From positions 2,046,001 to 2,110,000 of the forward strand of contig JAHBBC010000002.1 of NCBI GenBank assembly GCA_019915015.1: 64,000 nucleotides of DNA, written 5' to 3'. The position numbers and the translations under genes were made by a program. The stretch's first letter is position 1, and each line of letters begins with the position of its first letter. Origin of the DNA: Auriscalpium vulgare (lineage: Eukaryota > Basidiomycota > Agaricomycetes > Russulales > Auriscalpiaceae). Under the pieces are notes generated by a model, which was not told the DNA's origin, ran no database searches, and saw only the letters and a program-made list of their open reading frames with translations. Positions 11,740-23,545 of this stretch are shown in pieces.

Positions 11740-13060
11740 TGTAGGTCAATTAATATTAGTACCGATAGTGATCGGTCAGTCCATTTTTATTACAGACCGA
11801 TAACAAACTTTGTATTACGTTGACAAGCCCCGTCCCGCGCTGGGAGGGGATCTCGACTGTCTTTTCGCATTTTCGACCAAGTCCTCGGTCACGTGACCTC
11901 GGCCTTCCTGCGCCACGATCGGAACGCCCCGCCAACTCCCACGCTGCTCGCACCACGCGCCCCCAGTCGCCACACGCTCGCCAGCACAGCATTTCCCACG
12001 CCCGTCACGACGCATCAGATTTCCATCAGACTCGTACAGCCTGGTCACACGACAGCCACGCTCGGCGCTACGCAGCTCCGGAGCTCTCACGCCATCCGAG
12101 TACCGCCTCAGTCGCCCATTGTCCGCTCGCCCATTGTCCGCCCCACGATTCCGACTACCCCGACGTCCTCCGACTCAGCGCTACCGACTCGCCCGCTTCC
12201 CCCCGATGCGCCCTAGCGCCTTACGACCCGCGCTACGCCCCCGCAGTCACGACGTGACTTGCGATCGACACGTGACCCAGTCGCGACGTGCGTCGGGAGT
12301 GTGGCACTCCGAACATTTGCAATCGAAAGACGCAGCCTCGTGCCCGCATCATTGGACCACCGTTATCGTGCTCGATATGGCGCTCCTTGTCTATTCCCGC
12401 GCTCCCCGACGCTGTTTCCCACAGTTGACGACAGAGCGGATCGTTTCCCGCACCGTTTCCTTTCTCCTTTGACAGCACTGATCGTTCGCTCGACATCGTC
12501 CCCCGCCTCGTTCCTCGTCATCTGACTGTCGCATGACTCTCGCACATTGTCCGCACGATACGACGCCGCTATCTTTTCTTTTGTCTTTCCGATGTTTCCG
12601 TACTTACTTGATCGGACACGCACTGTCCTCGTCGCAACGTATAAATAGTCGTCGGATACTCTGCTAAATGCAAGTTACGTTCCCCCCCCATCGCTCCGAG
12701 CACAAGTCGTGCACTCTCGCCCTCGTCGTATCGTATAGCGGTCAACATCGGTTGACTGCTCTCGCGCCTTAGCCTCAGTCATCGCCTCAGCCTTTGTTCT
12801 CGCCTCCCGTCTTATCGCCCTCATCTTGTTCCATCGTTGTTGCCCCTTTGCCCGAGTCCTCGATTGCAGTCGCGTCGCAGCCTTCCGATGTCGTACGTCG
12901 AAGTCTTGCTTTCCGATCGGTCGGAGAGTCGATCGATCGCCTTGTCGCTGCTGCGCTCTCGATCGGATCGCAGTACGATTGATCGGAGACGGTCGTCGCT
13001 TACTCCGGGACTCCTGACGCTCGCTCGCACACACACCAACATCTCTGCAGCGCTCTAGGG
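11740..13060 (+). repeat. Probable 5' LTR of LTR element 1
   Basis: The segment starts with TGTAGGTC where the upstream gene is interrupted. It has a promoter-like CGTATAAATAG at about 12,639 and ends close to a possible primer-binding site (TGGTGCTACGTTACG, 13,064), with Gag coding sequence following. The 3' border is uncertain because no second copy of this LTR was found in the window. A palindrome (ACCGATAGTGATCGGT) lies just inside the 5' end. This is a long, GC-rich LTR if the limits are right. Confidence 0.4.
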
Positions 13061-13109
13061 ATTGGTGCTACGTTACGCATTCCGCCCTACTACCTGGTTG
13101 TGTCCATCA

Positions 13110-15345
13110 CTTTTGGAGCCCACCGCGAGGGTTTCAGTCAGGATTCCTCCGAAGCAAGCGCCAGCGCCTTCCCCCTTCTCCAATCGACGCCACACCCGTT
13201 CCTCCGCTCTCGCCGACGAAGTCCAACAAAGCTTCGTCGTACCCCCACCTGCTATCCCCGGATCCCCCACGCTCGTCGGAGATCTCTTCGACGAAGTCCC
13301 CAGCCCGGACGCGACTCACAATCACCTTCCGAGTACCTCCGGAAGTGAGTCGTTCGAGCTGCTCGATCACCCACACATCCCAGGCGGGTCCGGAACACCG
13401 TCGCCTGCTCTCACACCTTTGAGCCCATCGACTCCTTCACGTCCATCGCACCCTCCGACTCCGATCACTCCACCCTCTCCGACTCCCAACGTCGGACCAG
13501 TCACAGCTCCGATCGCTTATATCCCCCCTCCCGCAACAACCATAGCTGCCGTACCACCCGTCGCACCGCTTCCGATGGCTACTCCTATGCCCCCCGCGGT
13601 TCGAAGACCGCCCCCGTTTTTGATGAAGAAAATCCGCGATCCATCAGGCGATTCTTTTCCGACCTCGAGACGCTTGCGGCGCAGTCTGGTCTCACCGACC
13701 AGCAGAAGAAAGATTGGGTACAACGCTATGTTCCGATCGAGGTCGCCGATTGTTTCGAGGCTCTGCCAGGCTTCACGGGCACGTACGACGTGTTCAAGGC
13801 CGAGATCAAGGCACTCTACCCCACCGCCGATGAGGATCGCACCTACTCCACTTCCGACCTCGAATCGCTCATCTCCGACACGCGTCGCACGTACATGGTC
13901 ACGCTCGACGACTTTGCTGCCTACTACCGATCATTCATCACGATCTCCGGATTCCTCATCCGGCATCATCGGTACTCCGACATGCAGCAGAAGAGCGACT
14001 TTCCGCGTGGGATCCCCGACTACCTTTGGCCGCGCATCGAGGCGCGACTGCAAGTCAAGAAGCCCGATGTGGTCCCAGGCGACAGCTATGAGGTCGCCGA
14101 CGTCAATAGCGCTGCTCGCTTCGCGCTTCAGTCGGTCTCGAGGGACATCCGAGGAGCCACCACTGCTACCTCTACGACCGCTCCGACCATCGTCGCAAAC
14201 CCGCCAGCCCCAACTCCACAGTCACAGACCCCTCCACCCGCTGTTAAGGCCGAGGACATCATCACATCGTTCGTTCGAACACTGATGCAGGGAGGCGCAC
14301 TCCCAGGCGTGACTCAACAGGCTGCGGCGGCACCAGTCGCAGTCGCAGTTCCGGCAGTCGCAGTCGCCCCAGCGGCTGTCCCCAATGCGAACATGCAGCG
14401 CCTGGCAGGTCGATGCCTGTACAATGGAGCTTCCGATCATCGCATCTCAGCGTGCCCCGCAGTCGAAGAAGATATTCGGGCAGGCATAGTCGCTCGGAAC
14501 GCGGACGGAAAGGTTACCTTGCCCAACGGTACCTTTGTGCCCAGTCGCATCACAGGCGACTTCCTTCGCGATCGGGTTAGAGAGTGGCATCGTCGCAAGG
14601 CAGCGGAGCAGCCAGGAGCTGCGGCACAGCTGTTCGTCGGCGTAATCCCGGAGGAGCCCCTCCAAGTCTTCACCCTCTCGACTTCCGATCGCATCGCCAC
14701 GCTTGAAGCGGAGCTTGCACAGCTACGCGGCGAGAGGACTGCCTCGACCAACGCTCAAGTCTTCGACGGTGTAGAGATCACGCGTCGTGCTAAGCCCAAA
14801 CAGGCTGCAGCCGCTCCTACGGCTTCCGATCAACCAGCCAAGTCCTCCGATCAGTCGGCGCCCGCACCGGCGCATCCCTTTCGAGGTGCACGCGATGCGA
14901 CCGACGCGCCGGTGAAGCCCAAGACAGTGCCAGCCGACCCACCCAAAGCGACTCGCGAGCCCAACTATCGCAACCTGCCTCCGGTCCATCGATCGGAGAT
15001 CGCTGAGCAAGTCTTCACTCGTGCGATGAAGGACTCGCAGATCGTCATCACGCCTGAGGAGCTTTTGTCGCTCGCTCCCGAGGTGCGCGCCAAGTACCGC
15101 GACGCAGTCACCCCACGTCGCGCAGTCAACGAGGCAGCAGCAGCACCCGTCGCCACCACGAACTATCAGCGAGTCACCATGGAGGAAGTCCCGGACGAAG
15201 AACTTGTGTTGCCGGCGGCAGCAATCCACCAGTCAGAAGCGCGGATTTTTGCGAACTACACGCCCGATCCCCGAAAGGCCTCCAAGGAGCAGCTCTGGTC
15301 GAACGAATCGAAGGAGTGCGTCCTGTACATGTCCGACCCCATCGA
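13110..15345 (+). pseudogene. Gag-like polyprotein of LTR element 1, frameshifted and truncated
   Basis: The 5' part (13.1-13.6 kb) reads in one frame as a proline/serine-rich leader. The capsid-like part begins in another frame at FDEENPRSIRRFF near 13,618 and continues without a stop to about 15,345. It contains a cysteine/histidine cluster (CLYNGASDHRISAC) and a conserved-looking helical region (IAEQVFTRAM ... EVRAKYRDAV) typical of Gag proteins of basidiomycete LTR elements. The change of frame falls in a run of six C residues at about 13,591-13,596, where loss of one base would explain it. Coding ends at SDPIE near 15,345, where an unrelated repeat array begins. Protease, reverse transcriptase and integrase of this element are absent from the window. 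No clear initiating ATG was found. Confidence 0.65.
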
Positions 15346-15935
15346 GATCAACACTGGGGAGCACCATAGTTGTACTAAGTACTACAATAGTAGTGCAGGT
15401 ATAGTGAAGAAACCAGGAGATGTAGTAAAAGGGGTGCCCAGGCAGTGCCAATGCTACTATAGTAGTAAACCAACAATACTACAGTACTGGGTGCGAAAAC
15501 TATAGTGAAGGCATCTTTTCCCTATATTCACTATAGTGTACAAAAGTCATTCTGGCCTGCGGGGCCCCTTTCCCTGTATGTACTGTAGTATTCATTTTGC
15601 ACTACTTTACTATAGTACATACATACATTTTGGCCAGCGGGGCCCTTTTCCCTGTATGTACTGTAGTATTCATTCTGCACTACTTTACTATAGTACATAC
15701 ATACATCTTGGCCAGCGGGGCCCTTTCCCCCGTATGTACTGTAGTATTCATTCTGCACTACTTTACTATAGTACATACATACATCTTGGCCAGCGGGGCC
15801 CTTTTCAACCCTGTATGTACTGTAGTATTCATTCTGCACTACTTAACTATAGTACATACATACATCTTGGCCAGCGCGGCCCTTTTCCCTGTATACTATA
15901 GTCATCAATTCGTGTCAGTGTACTCGTGCTAAGTC
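15346..15935. repeat. 78-bp hairpin tandem array, probable subterminal repeat of KDZ element 1
   Basis: From about 15,576 to 15,890 four units repeat with spacings of 78, 78, 81 and 78 bp. Each unit holds an imperfect palindrome: GTATGTACTGTAGTA faces TACTATAGTACATAC across a loop of about 20 bases, followed by TTGGCCAGCGGGGCCCTTTT. The 15,350-15,575 part is made of related TAGTA-rich palindromic pieces. The array begins exactly where the Gag frame of LTR element 1 stops and ends shortly before KDZ transposase 1, matching the place of subterminal repeats in the complete element at 39.3-53.4 kb. Short open frames across it are repeat artefacts. Confidence 0.6.
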
Positions 15936-16261
15936 ATCTGTTCCAATTGAAGTCATGGCCCGCAGTTTTTGTTCTCGCGTGCCTTTAGAGCATCACATAT
16001 GCACCCACACACATGCACATACAATAGGTCTGGCTATCAGTTGTCGACGAAGGTGTAAATGCGGAGGTCAGTGCACCCCGCTTGACGTCAAGTCCAGGAC
16101 CGCCTGTGACATGTATATAGGAGCCGGGGACTCAATGCTTGCACTCGCTGACCAACACTTCAAGATGTACTATAGTAGATACAGTAAGCACAAAAACACG
16201 TCAAGTCGCGCCCCACAAGGAAGTAGCAAGGAGGTACACGTGGTTTCACGATAGCATGTTA

Positions 16262-19200
16262 TTACGCCCAGCCGTCGTCAAACCCAAAGTCCGACTCATC
16301 GGAGTCCGAGTCACCGCCCGATTGCTCTGAGTCACCGTCGCTCTCGTTCTCCAGCTCGACATCAGCACTCGTCAGACTTGGACCGCTACCGGTAATTGCA
16401 GGCGCCTGACTCGGATCAACAGCAAGCGGAGTATGCCAGCGAGCTGTCAATCCGTGAGAAGCGAGGGCGGCGGTCCAACCTGACTGGTAGGCGGACGCGA
16501 TATCGTCGTACATGGCGGCATGGCGACCAGCGTAAGCCTGCAACCCATCACAAACGTCTGCGGGAGCCTCTGGTCGCTGTTGGGCCCGCCCGCGCCACCA
16601 TTCCGCCTTCTGTTGGAGAAAGCGCACCGCGCGCGGCATCTCCTCTTGCAGATGCTTTACCTCTTCATCCCAGCGGCGGACTCGAGCCCGCTCCTTCAGC
16701 CAGTCAACGCGCAGGCCTACAACCGTTTAGCATGGTCGTGATGCAGGGAAGTGAAGACCCTCACCTTCGTGAACTTCGTCCTCCGTCATGTCTTCCCGGC
16801 TACCAGGGAGGTCTCGTGCTTCGTGCGGCACGGCTTTCCAGATCCACGTCTGCACTCGATGACCTTCTCCGACCCGGCGTTCGTCGTCTTTGGGCGCCCG
16901 CACATGCTCGGGCTTGAGCTCTTGAAGACGATGTTTCCAAGGCCCATCTGGCCAAACGACGAGCAGAGCCGCATACGCAGCACCGTACTGCGCCACGTGT
17001 TTGTCTATCTTTCCCTTAAACCGGAGAATTTGGCTGCGTGCGCGAGTGTTTGACTTTTGCCCAGGGCCATCAACAAATACGTGTTTGTAGTGAATCAGGC
17101 CCGCACGAATGCGGAGCTGGCGACGAAGATTATGGAGCGCATCTTCAGCTTGCGCTAAGCGTAGGCGGCGGTATTTGTCGATGAGGCCGATGGAAAAACC
17201 CTGGGCCCAGAACACCTGGGAAATGGCCGATGGCAGGAGCAGCGGCTCGTCTTCAACCTTGCTGCCCGCATCCGCTGCCGCTGCGGCGGCGGCGGCGGCG
17301 GCACCTCCGCGACGACGTCGGCGCCCTGGACGCACAGTGGGCAATTCTTCGCTGGCTGTCGGGAGCAAGGGAATGTGGGATGCGTGCGGACTTGCAGTAG
17401 GCCCGCCTACCGCCGACAAGCCGCCATTGCCGGCAACGGCTGAAGGGCCAGCAGCTGGATCCACGGGGGTCGAAGGTACACGGTCCGCGTCCTCGGTGAG
17501 CAGCGTTGTCGTCGAAGCCGCCAGCAGAGCCGCTACTGCAGGCATGTATATCTGCTGTATGGCCCGCCAAGACCGCAGGCGGCTCTGGAGGGCCATTCGC
17601 TTCTCGTGCAAGGCCAGCTTGCCCGCCGGCGTCTTGCTGTCGCCGTCTTTCGCTTTGACACGAAGTCCACGCCTGGGTGGAAACTGTGAGCAGCGGGCTG
17701 CGACGTCATGACGCACATACGTACTGTAGATCCTCTAACTCAATCCCCATGCTCAAGAACACACTTGCGGACATCTCGTGCAACGACACGACGCCTCGTG
17801 ACACCTCCGCGGCTTCCTCTTCTGCTAGCTCGAGTCGAACATCCAGTAGCGTTGTCACTGGATAGGACATAAGTAAAAACCGCAAATCGTCTTGGCGGGA
17901 GACGTACAGTTGCCAGGCTCACGGTACGGATTTGGCAGAGAGTGGTCCGCATCCCACGCGAGTACTGCTTCCTCCCAGCGAGCCCGAATCACGGCGGGTA
18001 TCGTCTCGTTGCTCTCGTCAAGTGCTCTCTTCTGACCTGCCAGCGCAGCCACAGCTTGTTTCAGCGTGCGCGTGAGGAGCTTCCCTGGAACGTGTCGACC
18101 GTGCGTCAGTGACATCCACGCCAGATGCGTTGAATAACTGACCAAGGGTAATACTTTTCCGCCAATTGATAGCCCCAAAAAAGTCGTCGAGGCTCTCACG
18201 GCACGAAGAGGGAGACATCTCACGAGTGCTCAACGCGGCACCGTTTGTGTCGGCCCAACCCGACTCAATACCCTCCCCACACGTCCGTCCCAAACCCTCC
18301 GTCTTATTGATATCGAGATTGTTCTGGCACTTGTCGCCGTGGCCCAGAATGTGGAACTTCGGTATCACGAACACAATGGTGACGTCGTTGAACTTGATAC
18401 GTAAGCCTTCGGGATACTGCTCCATTCGACTCAGGAAGTTGATGGAGAATTGGCACGCGATGTCGTATGACAATACCAACATCTTGACGTCGCCGGCCGT
18501 GTGCGCTATAGTCGAAAGAAGGACATAGTCCATGTTACAGTATCTGACCATAGCAAATATAAGCAATTGTGGAGCAACGGCTTCGGTTGTGTGCACGTAC
18601 CTTTCACCCCGTTGCAGGTCGCCGACACTGCTCTTCCGGTAGAAACAATGCCGCGCGCAAATTACAGCGCCGACTCCGTTAACGGCGAACCGCTTCGCGG
18701 CAGGCATGTTCGCGTGGTCCACTGCAGCGAACGAAGATTCACAGTGCTTCATGTAATTACGTGTCAGCGCTTGTCGCACGAGTCAGATAATGCGGCATAC
18801 CTCGTCTTGATCGATGTACGTGCGGATATGCTCCTGATACGCCCCATTCTCCACAAAATACGACCAGCCCGGTGCCATGTTGATGTCTTTCAAGCCACGA
18901 TTTTTCGACTTGAGCTTGAAATTGGCGTCTATGGCAAGCATCACCGCGTACTTCCATCTACGTTGTGTAAGCGACCGACTAAGACTGCGAGAAGTATGAC
19001 TTACGCTTCGCTTTTTGGCGCATCGCGCCAGCCCTCGGGCAAGTTGACGCCAGGATGAGGACATGCAGGACATTCCACTACAAGCTCGCCCACTTCAGTG
19101 GCGGCGATACCTCCGGGATGGTGTGCACGGCCGCCTCGCTTGGCAATACGGATATTGCGGAAACAGCGCATAATGCGAATGAAATCCTTGTAATGGTCCT

Positions 19201-20269
19201 GTTGTAGAAGAGCTCCATCACATGTCACAAATGAGGCCAGAGAGACGTGCGTACCTTGGGTGTACGTAGCCCCGTGTTGTCCGTGATTCTCACAAGTCCG
19301 TGCCAGAAGTCGTACACATTCATTTTGCCTTGAAGCGTCAATGCGTGGAACAGTTTGCACGTCCTCAACGTAACCACGGTTCCGGGCCGCTTCACTGTGG
19401 CCGGCCACCAGCGTGCACGCAGGAGTTGTACGTATGTTGGGGTGCTTCCGCAGTCGCAGTACTTGATGATGACCTTGTGGATGCCGCTAGTGTCGATGAC
19501 CGTAAGTGTTGTAGTCGTCGGCCGGGGATTGGGACACTCCAAACCGTCGTGGCCAAGCTGAACGGTCTGACCGGCCTCGAGGAGTGAATACTGTGTGAAA
19601 TGGCTGCTGGTCCACCGCTAAGAAGGCAAATGAGCGCAATGTCTAGTCCAAATGAAAGAAGACGCACCTGCACGCGATGGAGAGGACTGCGTGTGTGGTG
19701 GGCACAGAGGCAAGCGTTGCACAACAACGTTGAGCCAAAGCACTCAAGACAGCGCGACGTCCACCGCTCGTTGCATTTGGCGGTGCAGCACTTCTCCAAG
19801 TCGCGCAAGCTGCCGCGACCGTCGAGTCGAACCATCTCATCGAGAAACGAGTCACACAAGGGGAGCCATTCCCTGAGTAGCTCGACCTGCCGACCATACA
19901 TTAGGGACATAGCGCTCATCTCAGACGGAGAGATGGACATACGCGGTTCTTCTTGTGCCCGCCACGTCGACGGCGCTTATTTGGAATTTCGTCGAGCATG
20001 TCCGCAATATAAACTTCAGCGTGGAGAAACTCGGGCGCGGGATCGTCGGACAAGGGTAGCGCTCCGGTCTCGAGCTGAGGAGAGGGAGGATGAGAGGCCT
20101 GGGCTTCATGGTGATGAATGGACTGGTTCGGTCTTCCTCTGGCATGGACAACAACATTTGCGTGACGTGTCACTGTCGGACCGGGGGTAGGCGTACTAGG
20201 GCCAGAGAGCATGGGAGAGATGACAACGTCATTGGCTTTGCCGCCTTTGCGCTTTTGATTTCGTCGCAT
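16262..20269 (-). CDS. KDZ transposase 1 (CxC2 cysteine cluster)
   Basis: A multi-exon minus-strand gene. From ATG 20,269 an acidic, basic-patched leader ends KKNR; a 56-nt intron with donor GTATGT joins it to VELLREWLPLCD. A CxC2 cluster follows (about 19.84-19.68 kb: CCTAKC, CLECFG, CNACLCAHH), then the KDZ core: AIDANFKLK (about 18.93 kb), CARHCF, a split site GER/YCNMDY where an intron is removed, SYDIACQF (about 18.46 kb), and GRTCGEGIESGW (about 18.27 kb). The D, D and E in these motifs are the likely catalytic triad (inference from the family). The C-terminal helical region has an alanine run and ends in an acidic tail at TAA 16,262. The protein would cut and paste the KDZ element it sits in. 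I see no in-frame stop that an intron does not explain, but the exons were not all fixed. Confidence 0.8.
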
Positions 20270-20466
20270 TCTAAGGCAGGGCAAGGTGTAACTGGTGATA
20301 GCGCGAGACGGCCGAGACGGGACCAAACAGACCACGTGCGCTCGCAAATTCCTCGGGGCTTTACAAAGGCTACCATACAAAGTGGGACCGTCGAGCGTAC
20401 AGTAAGTACAATACCTCGGAGTATAATTACGCAGTTACAGATGTCTACTGAGCTCGGATGCACACC

Positions 20467-21281
20467 TATAACAGGGGCAAGAGAAGGGCGAGGTGCTCAG
20501 AAACCATAAATCTTGCGAAACTCGGCCTTTTTGACCCTATACAAATGTTAAACAGAGAGTGATTGGTTGACGAGAGAGCTTACCGGCATCCATTGAAGAT
20601 GAACTGGAGCTTGTGGCCTCAATGTATTCAAGCCCTTGGCTGTACAGCTCCGCCTCCTGATGGAGGGCGGCTATGATACGACGGTGCGTGTGGATGGCGA
20701 TGTCTTGAGCCTTCAGAACGTCCAATGGTTGAGCGATTCTGGCCCTCGCATCAGCCAGGTGGTGATTCAGGTGAGCCTTGACGTATTCGACGTATAAGGG
20801 TGCCCAGTTGTCGTCCTCGCTGTTTTTCTGAGCCTCCTCCTGGAGTCGCAAGCAGTACTCCCAGACGTCGTACTCGTCCATGCGCATGAAGAGCGTCCGC
20901 TCCGGATCAGGATCGCTATTTGCATACGCCAGCGTGAACACACCGGTCCTGTGCCCCGGGATCCCGTCAGCTAGGCAGAGGACATCACAGGAAGTGTACG
21001 CACGGCAGGGCTTGTTCTCTTTCTACGACCTTCTTCTTTTGCATGCCGGCCTTCTTTGACATCTTGCGTCGACCAGCTGCACGCTTGACTGCGGCGTACT
21101 TGTGCTGCCAGTCACGCTTCTGGTCCGCGGACAGCTGGTCGCTGTGTCTGTGAGCCAATTCAGTCGGCCGCTCAGCATAGATGAGCGAGCACACATACTT
21201 CTTGTAGTACGGAAAGAGGCCATCGATACCCTGAACAGGCACAGAGGGTGTAGCTGTAGATGGAGGAACTGTGTTGGACAT
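20467..21281 (-). CDS. Gene X, unknown KDZ-element cargo
   Basis: The ATG at 21,281 begins MSNTVPPSTATPSVPVQG. Exon 1 encodes a basic segment (LSADQKRDWQHKYAAVKR, then RRKMSKKAGMQKKK). A 49-nt intron (donor GTGCGT, acceptor CACAG) joins QALP to TGVFTLAYANSD. Exon 2 encodes a charged helical stretch (MDEYDVWEYCLRLQEEAQ ... RRIIAALHQEAELYSQG) and ends in a serine run before a third short exon. The LSxxQKRxW pattern is faintly like helix 3 of an HMG box, but the rest does not fit and I do not assign a function. It lies between KDZ transposase 1 and gene V on the same strand. The last splice, and so the exact stop near 20,467, is uncertain. Confidence 0.55.
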
Positions 21282-21997
21282 GTTTCGGAGGGGAGTAAAC
21301 GGTGCGAGATGTGAAATGACAGTGGTGAGTGCTGAAGACGCGAAGCTGAACTGGGCTCGCACACCGCCGATGCAAACCCGATTGGCACTCACCTCACTTG
21401 CTGCACCGTCAGGATGACACATTTCCAGCAAAATATGCCAAAAGTTTAGGGCACACATTTTACACAGCTCTGTATATTTGTAGAATACTCTATGTGGACT
21501 GTCCATAGTAAAGTCACCGACAAGAAGTTTGCGGGTTATTCCCACGCTGCTCTTGCCTGCGATTCCGCTATCAGCTCTGATTCATCTGCACCATCCACCA
21601 TAGTTGATCCTTGTAATCTTGTAATGAAATGCTTTCGAGGCTTCAAAGGCATTCACGCGTTCGTTTGAGTTAAGGCCAACACGCCCGCATGGGCTTATGC
21701 ATTTTTCGACTACGCAAAATCAACTACAACGATGCCGACAACAGACACAGATACTCGAGCACAACGTCCAACACAACCGTGCACTGTCCGACACTAAAGC
21801 GTAATGAGACAAAGACTAAAGAAAGGACCGACACAAAATTTACAGTATATGCAGTCCGAACGAGATGAGTCAAGAATTGCGCGCACAGTATGTAACAAGA
21901 CGGCTTGGGGCAGAACGGATCATCAACACAGCACAGATAAATAAACACGCCTAGGCGTCAAGAAAATGATGGTGGGACGGGGTGCGAGACAAAGCGC

Positions 21998-23189
21998 TCA
22001 GGCCTGGCTCTCAATGAACCACTGAACGGCGGCGTCGCGAGTGGAGAACTCGGCAAAGAAGGGTCCAGGGAAGTCGACAATGAAGGGAATGATGTTCGTG
22101 CTGTGGGAACGAGATCAAAAAATGATGCCTTGGCAGATTCACACAGCGGACTTACAGAGGCCCGCGAAATACTCCTTGCACATGCCCGCGCACTACTGCA
22201 AACCACCCGTCGTCGCTCGCAGCACTGGGACGCGCAGAGGAGCTGCCGGAGGCTGTGGCTCGGACGGAAGACGATGTGCTGGCATGGGGAGTGCGCCCAC
22301 CACTGGGAGGGAAGGCTCGTGCCCCGTTGACTCTTGCTCTACGATACATTTTGCTCTTCTCATCACTTTCTTTTCCTTTCCCCAATACAATATATACATA
22401 TTATATATCTGTAGAATGGTAAAATTAATGTAAACACAATGGCCAGGATCCCAGAGTCTGGATCATTTGCAAAGTACGAGACATTTCTATATTGCTCACC
22501 TGTGTTCAGATCATTTGATTATGTGAGCAATATGCAAAGTGGTATGTTGATACACCTTGCTAGAAGACATGTTAGGAGTCGCACCAGAAGACATGTTAGG
22601 AGGGGCACGCGGCGGCGTGGAGGTTATGAACTGTACTGGGGGTGTCAACGTTGCGAACGGCGCGCTTGGGGACGCGCTTGGGGACATTGTAAGGGTAGGT
22701 GGAGATGGAAGGGCAGTTGGGGGCGTGGACGTTGTGAATGGTGCGGCTGGGGAAGTGGATGTTGCGAATGGCGCGGGGACTATGCTGTTGTCGTTGGGAG
22801 CACGATGATACGGTCCGAATGAAGGAGTGAGTCGGAGGAGGGGGGTCCCGCGGTAGTAAGCTGGCTCCCCGTCGCCGCGGTCGCCACTAAATACATTTTC
22901 ACCTGTGTCGTAATCGGCAGGCTGAGGTCCGTACGCCTGCCAGTGCTGCACGGCGTCGTCCCATGTATTGAAGCCTTGCTGGACAGATCCCGCAAAGCCG
23001 CTAGTAGCGAGGCTGGCCTCAATCCTAGGCGTCATGAGTCAGTTGTAATATAATGCCGCACGAACACACGTACCAGCTGTCGGTTATGCCTATAGCATGA
23101 CCGTGCCCCACCACAAAGAAAGACCGTCCGCGGCGCGTACGAGGAGATGCTGGGCGAGGCTTTGAGGGCGGCGAACCAAAACGCTTCAT
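21998..23189 (-). CDS. Gene V: protein with two RNase H1-type hybrid-binding (viroplasmin-like) domains
   Basis: Exon 1 (23189-23074) encodes a short leader and FFVVGHGHAIGITDSW. A 49-nt intron (23073-23025) is removed and the frame continues IEASLATSGFAGSVQQGF then TWDDAVQHW. This is the RNase H1 N-terminal pattern: aromatic-x-V-x-x-G, GI/GV, SW, hydrophobic core, F-x-T-x-x-A. A serine/threonine/proline linker follows. The last two exons carry a second copy: WFAVVRGHVQGVFRGPL, an intron, then GPFFAEFSTRDAAVQWF, ending at TGA 21,998. In RNase H1 this fold binds RNA:DNA hybrids or double-stranded RNA, and in caulimovirus P6 it gave the viroplasmin name. No RNase H catalytic domain is present. 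The splice between the linker and the second domain (about 22.6-22.35 kb) is not resolved. It sits head to head with gene W inside the KDZ 1 region. Confidence 0.7.
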
Positions 23190-23545
23190 GGTGAGCAGGA
23201 TGTGGTGGGCGACAGAGGCTAGGGAGAGGTGAGGGCGAAGGTGGTCAGAGGACAACGAGGCGTCCACATGTTGCGGGCGAATCTAAAGAACGCCATGTCA
23301 TGCTGTGGGAACCAATCCCAGCATGTCCGCACGTGGATATGTTGACGCTTGATTAAATTTGCCCGCATGGTGGGCTGCAGTAAGAAAAGAAATCGGAGAG
23401 ATTAAGGCGTACCGGCGTTAGTAGCCACATTGGGGCGGGAAGCGACGACGCCGAGCACAGTGGAAGCAACCTGGAGTTAGTGAAATTGCGTGGGCAAGAC
23501 ACAACGTGGCGCTCTTTTTCACTGCCAATACTCCGTCCCTCTACA
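23190..23545. promoter_or_regulatory. Shared upstream region of divergent genes V and W
   Basis: The starts of gene V (-, 23,189) and gene W (+, 23,546) face away from each other across 356 bp, so this segment should contain both promoters. No clear TATA box or operator-like repeat was recognised. Confidence 0.35.

Noticed and set aside
15531..15932. Open frames on both strands across the hairpin array
   Set aside because: Repeat-driven, with the same peptide block each 78 bp; no start context.
19392..19940. Frameshift between the leader and CxC2 cluster of KDZ transposase 1
   Set aside because: A 56-nt intron with a GTATGT donor, a branch-like CTAAT and a CAG acceptor restores the frame, so no break is needed.
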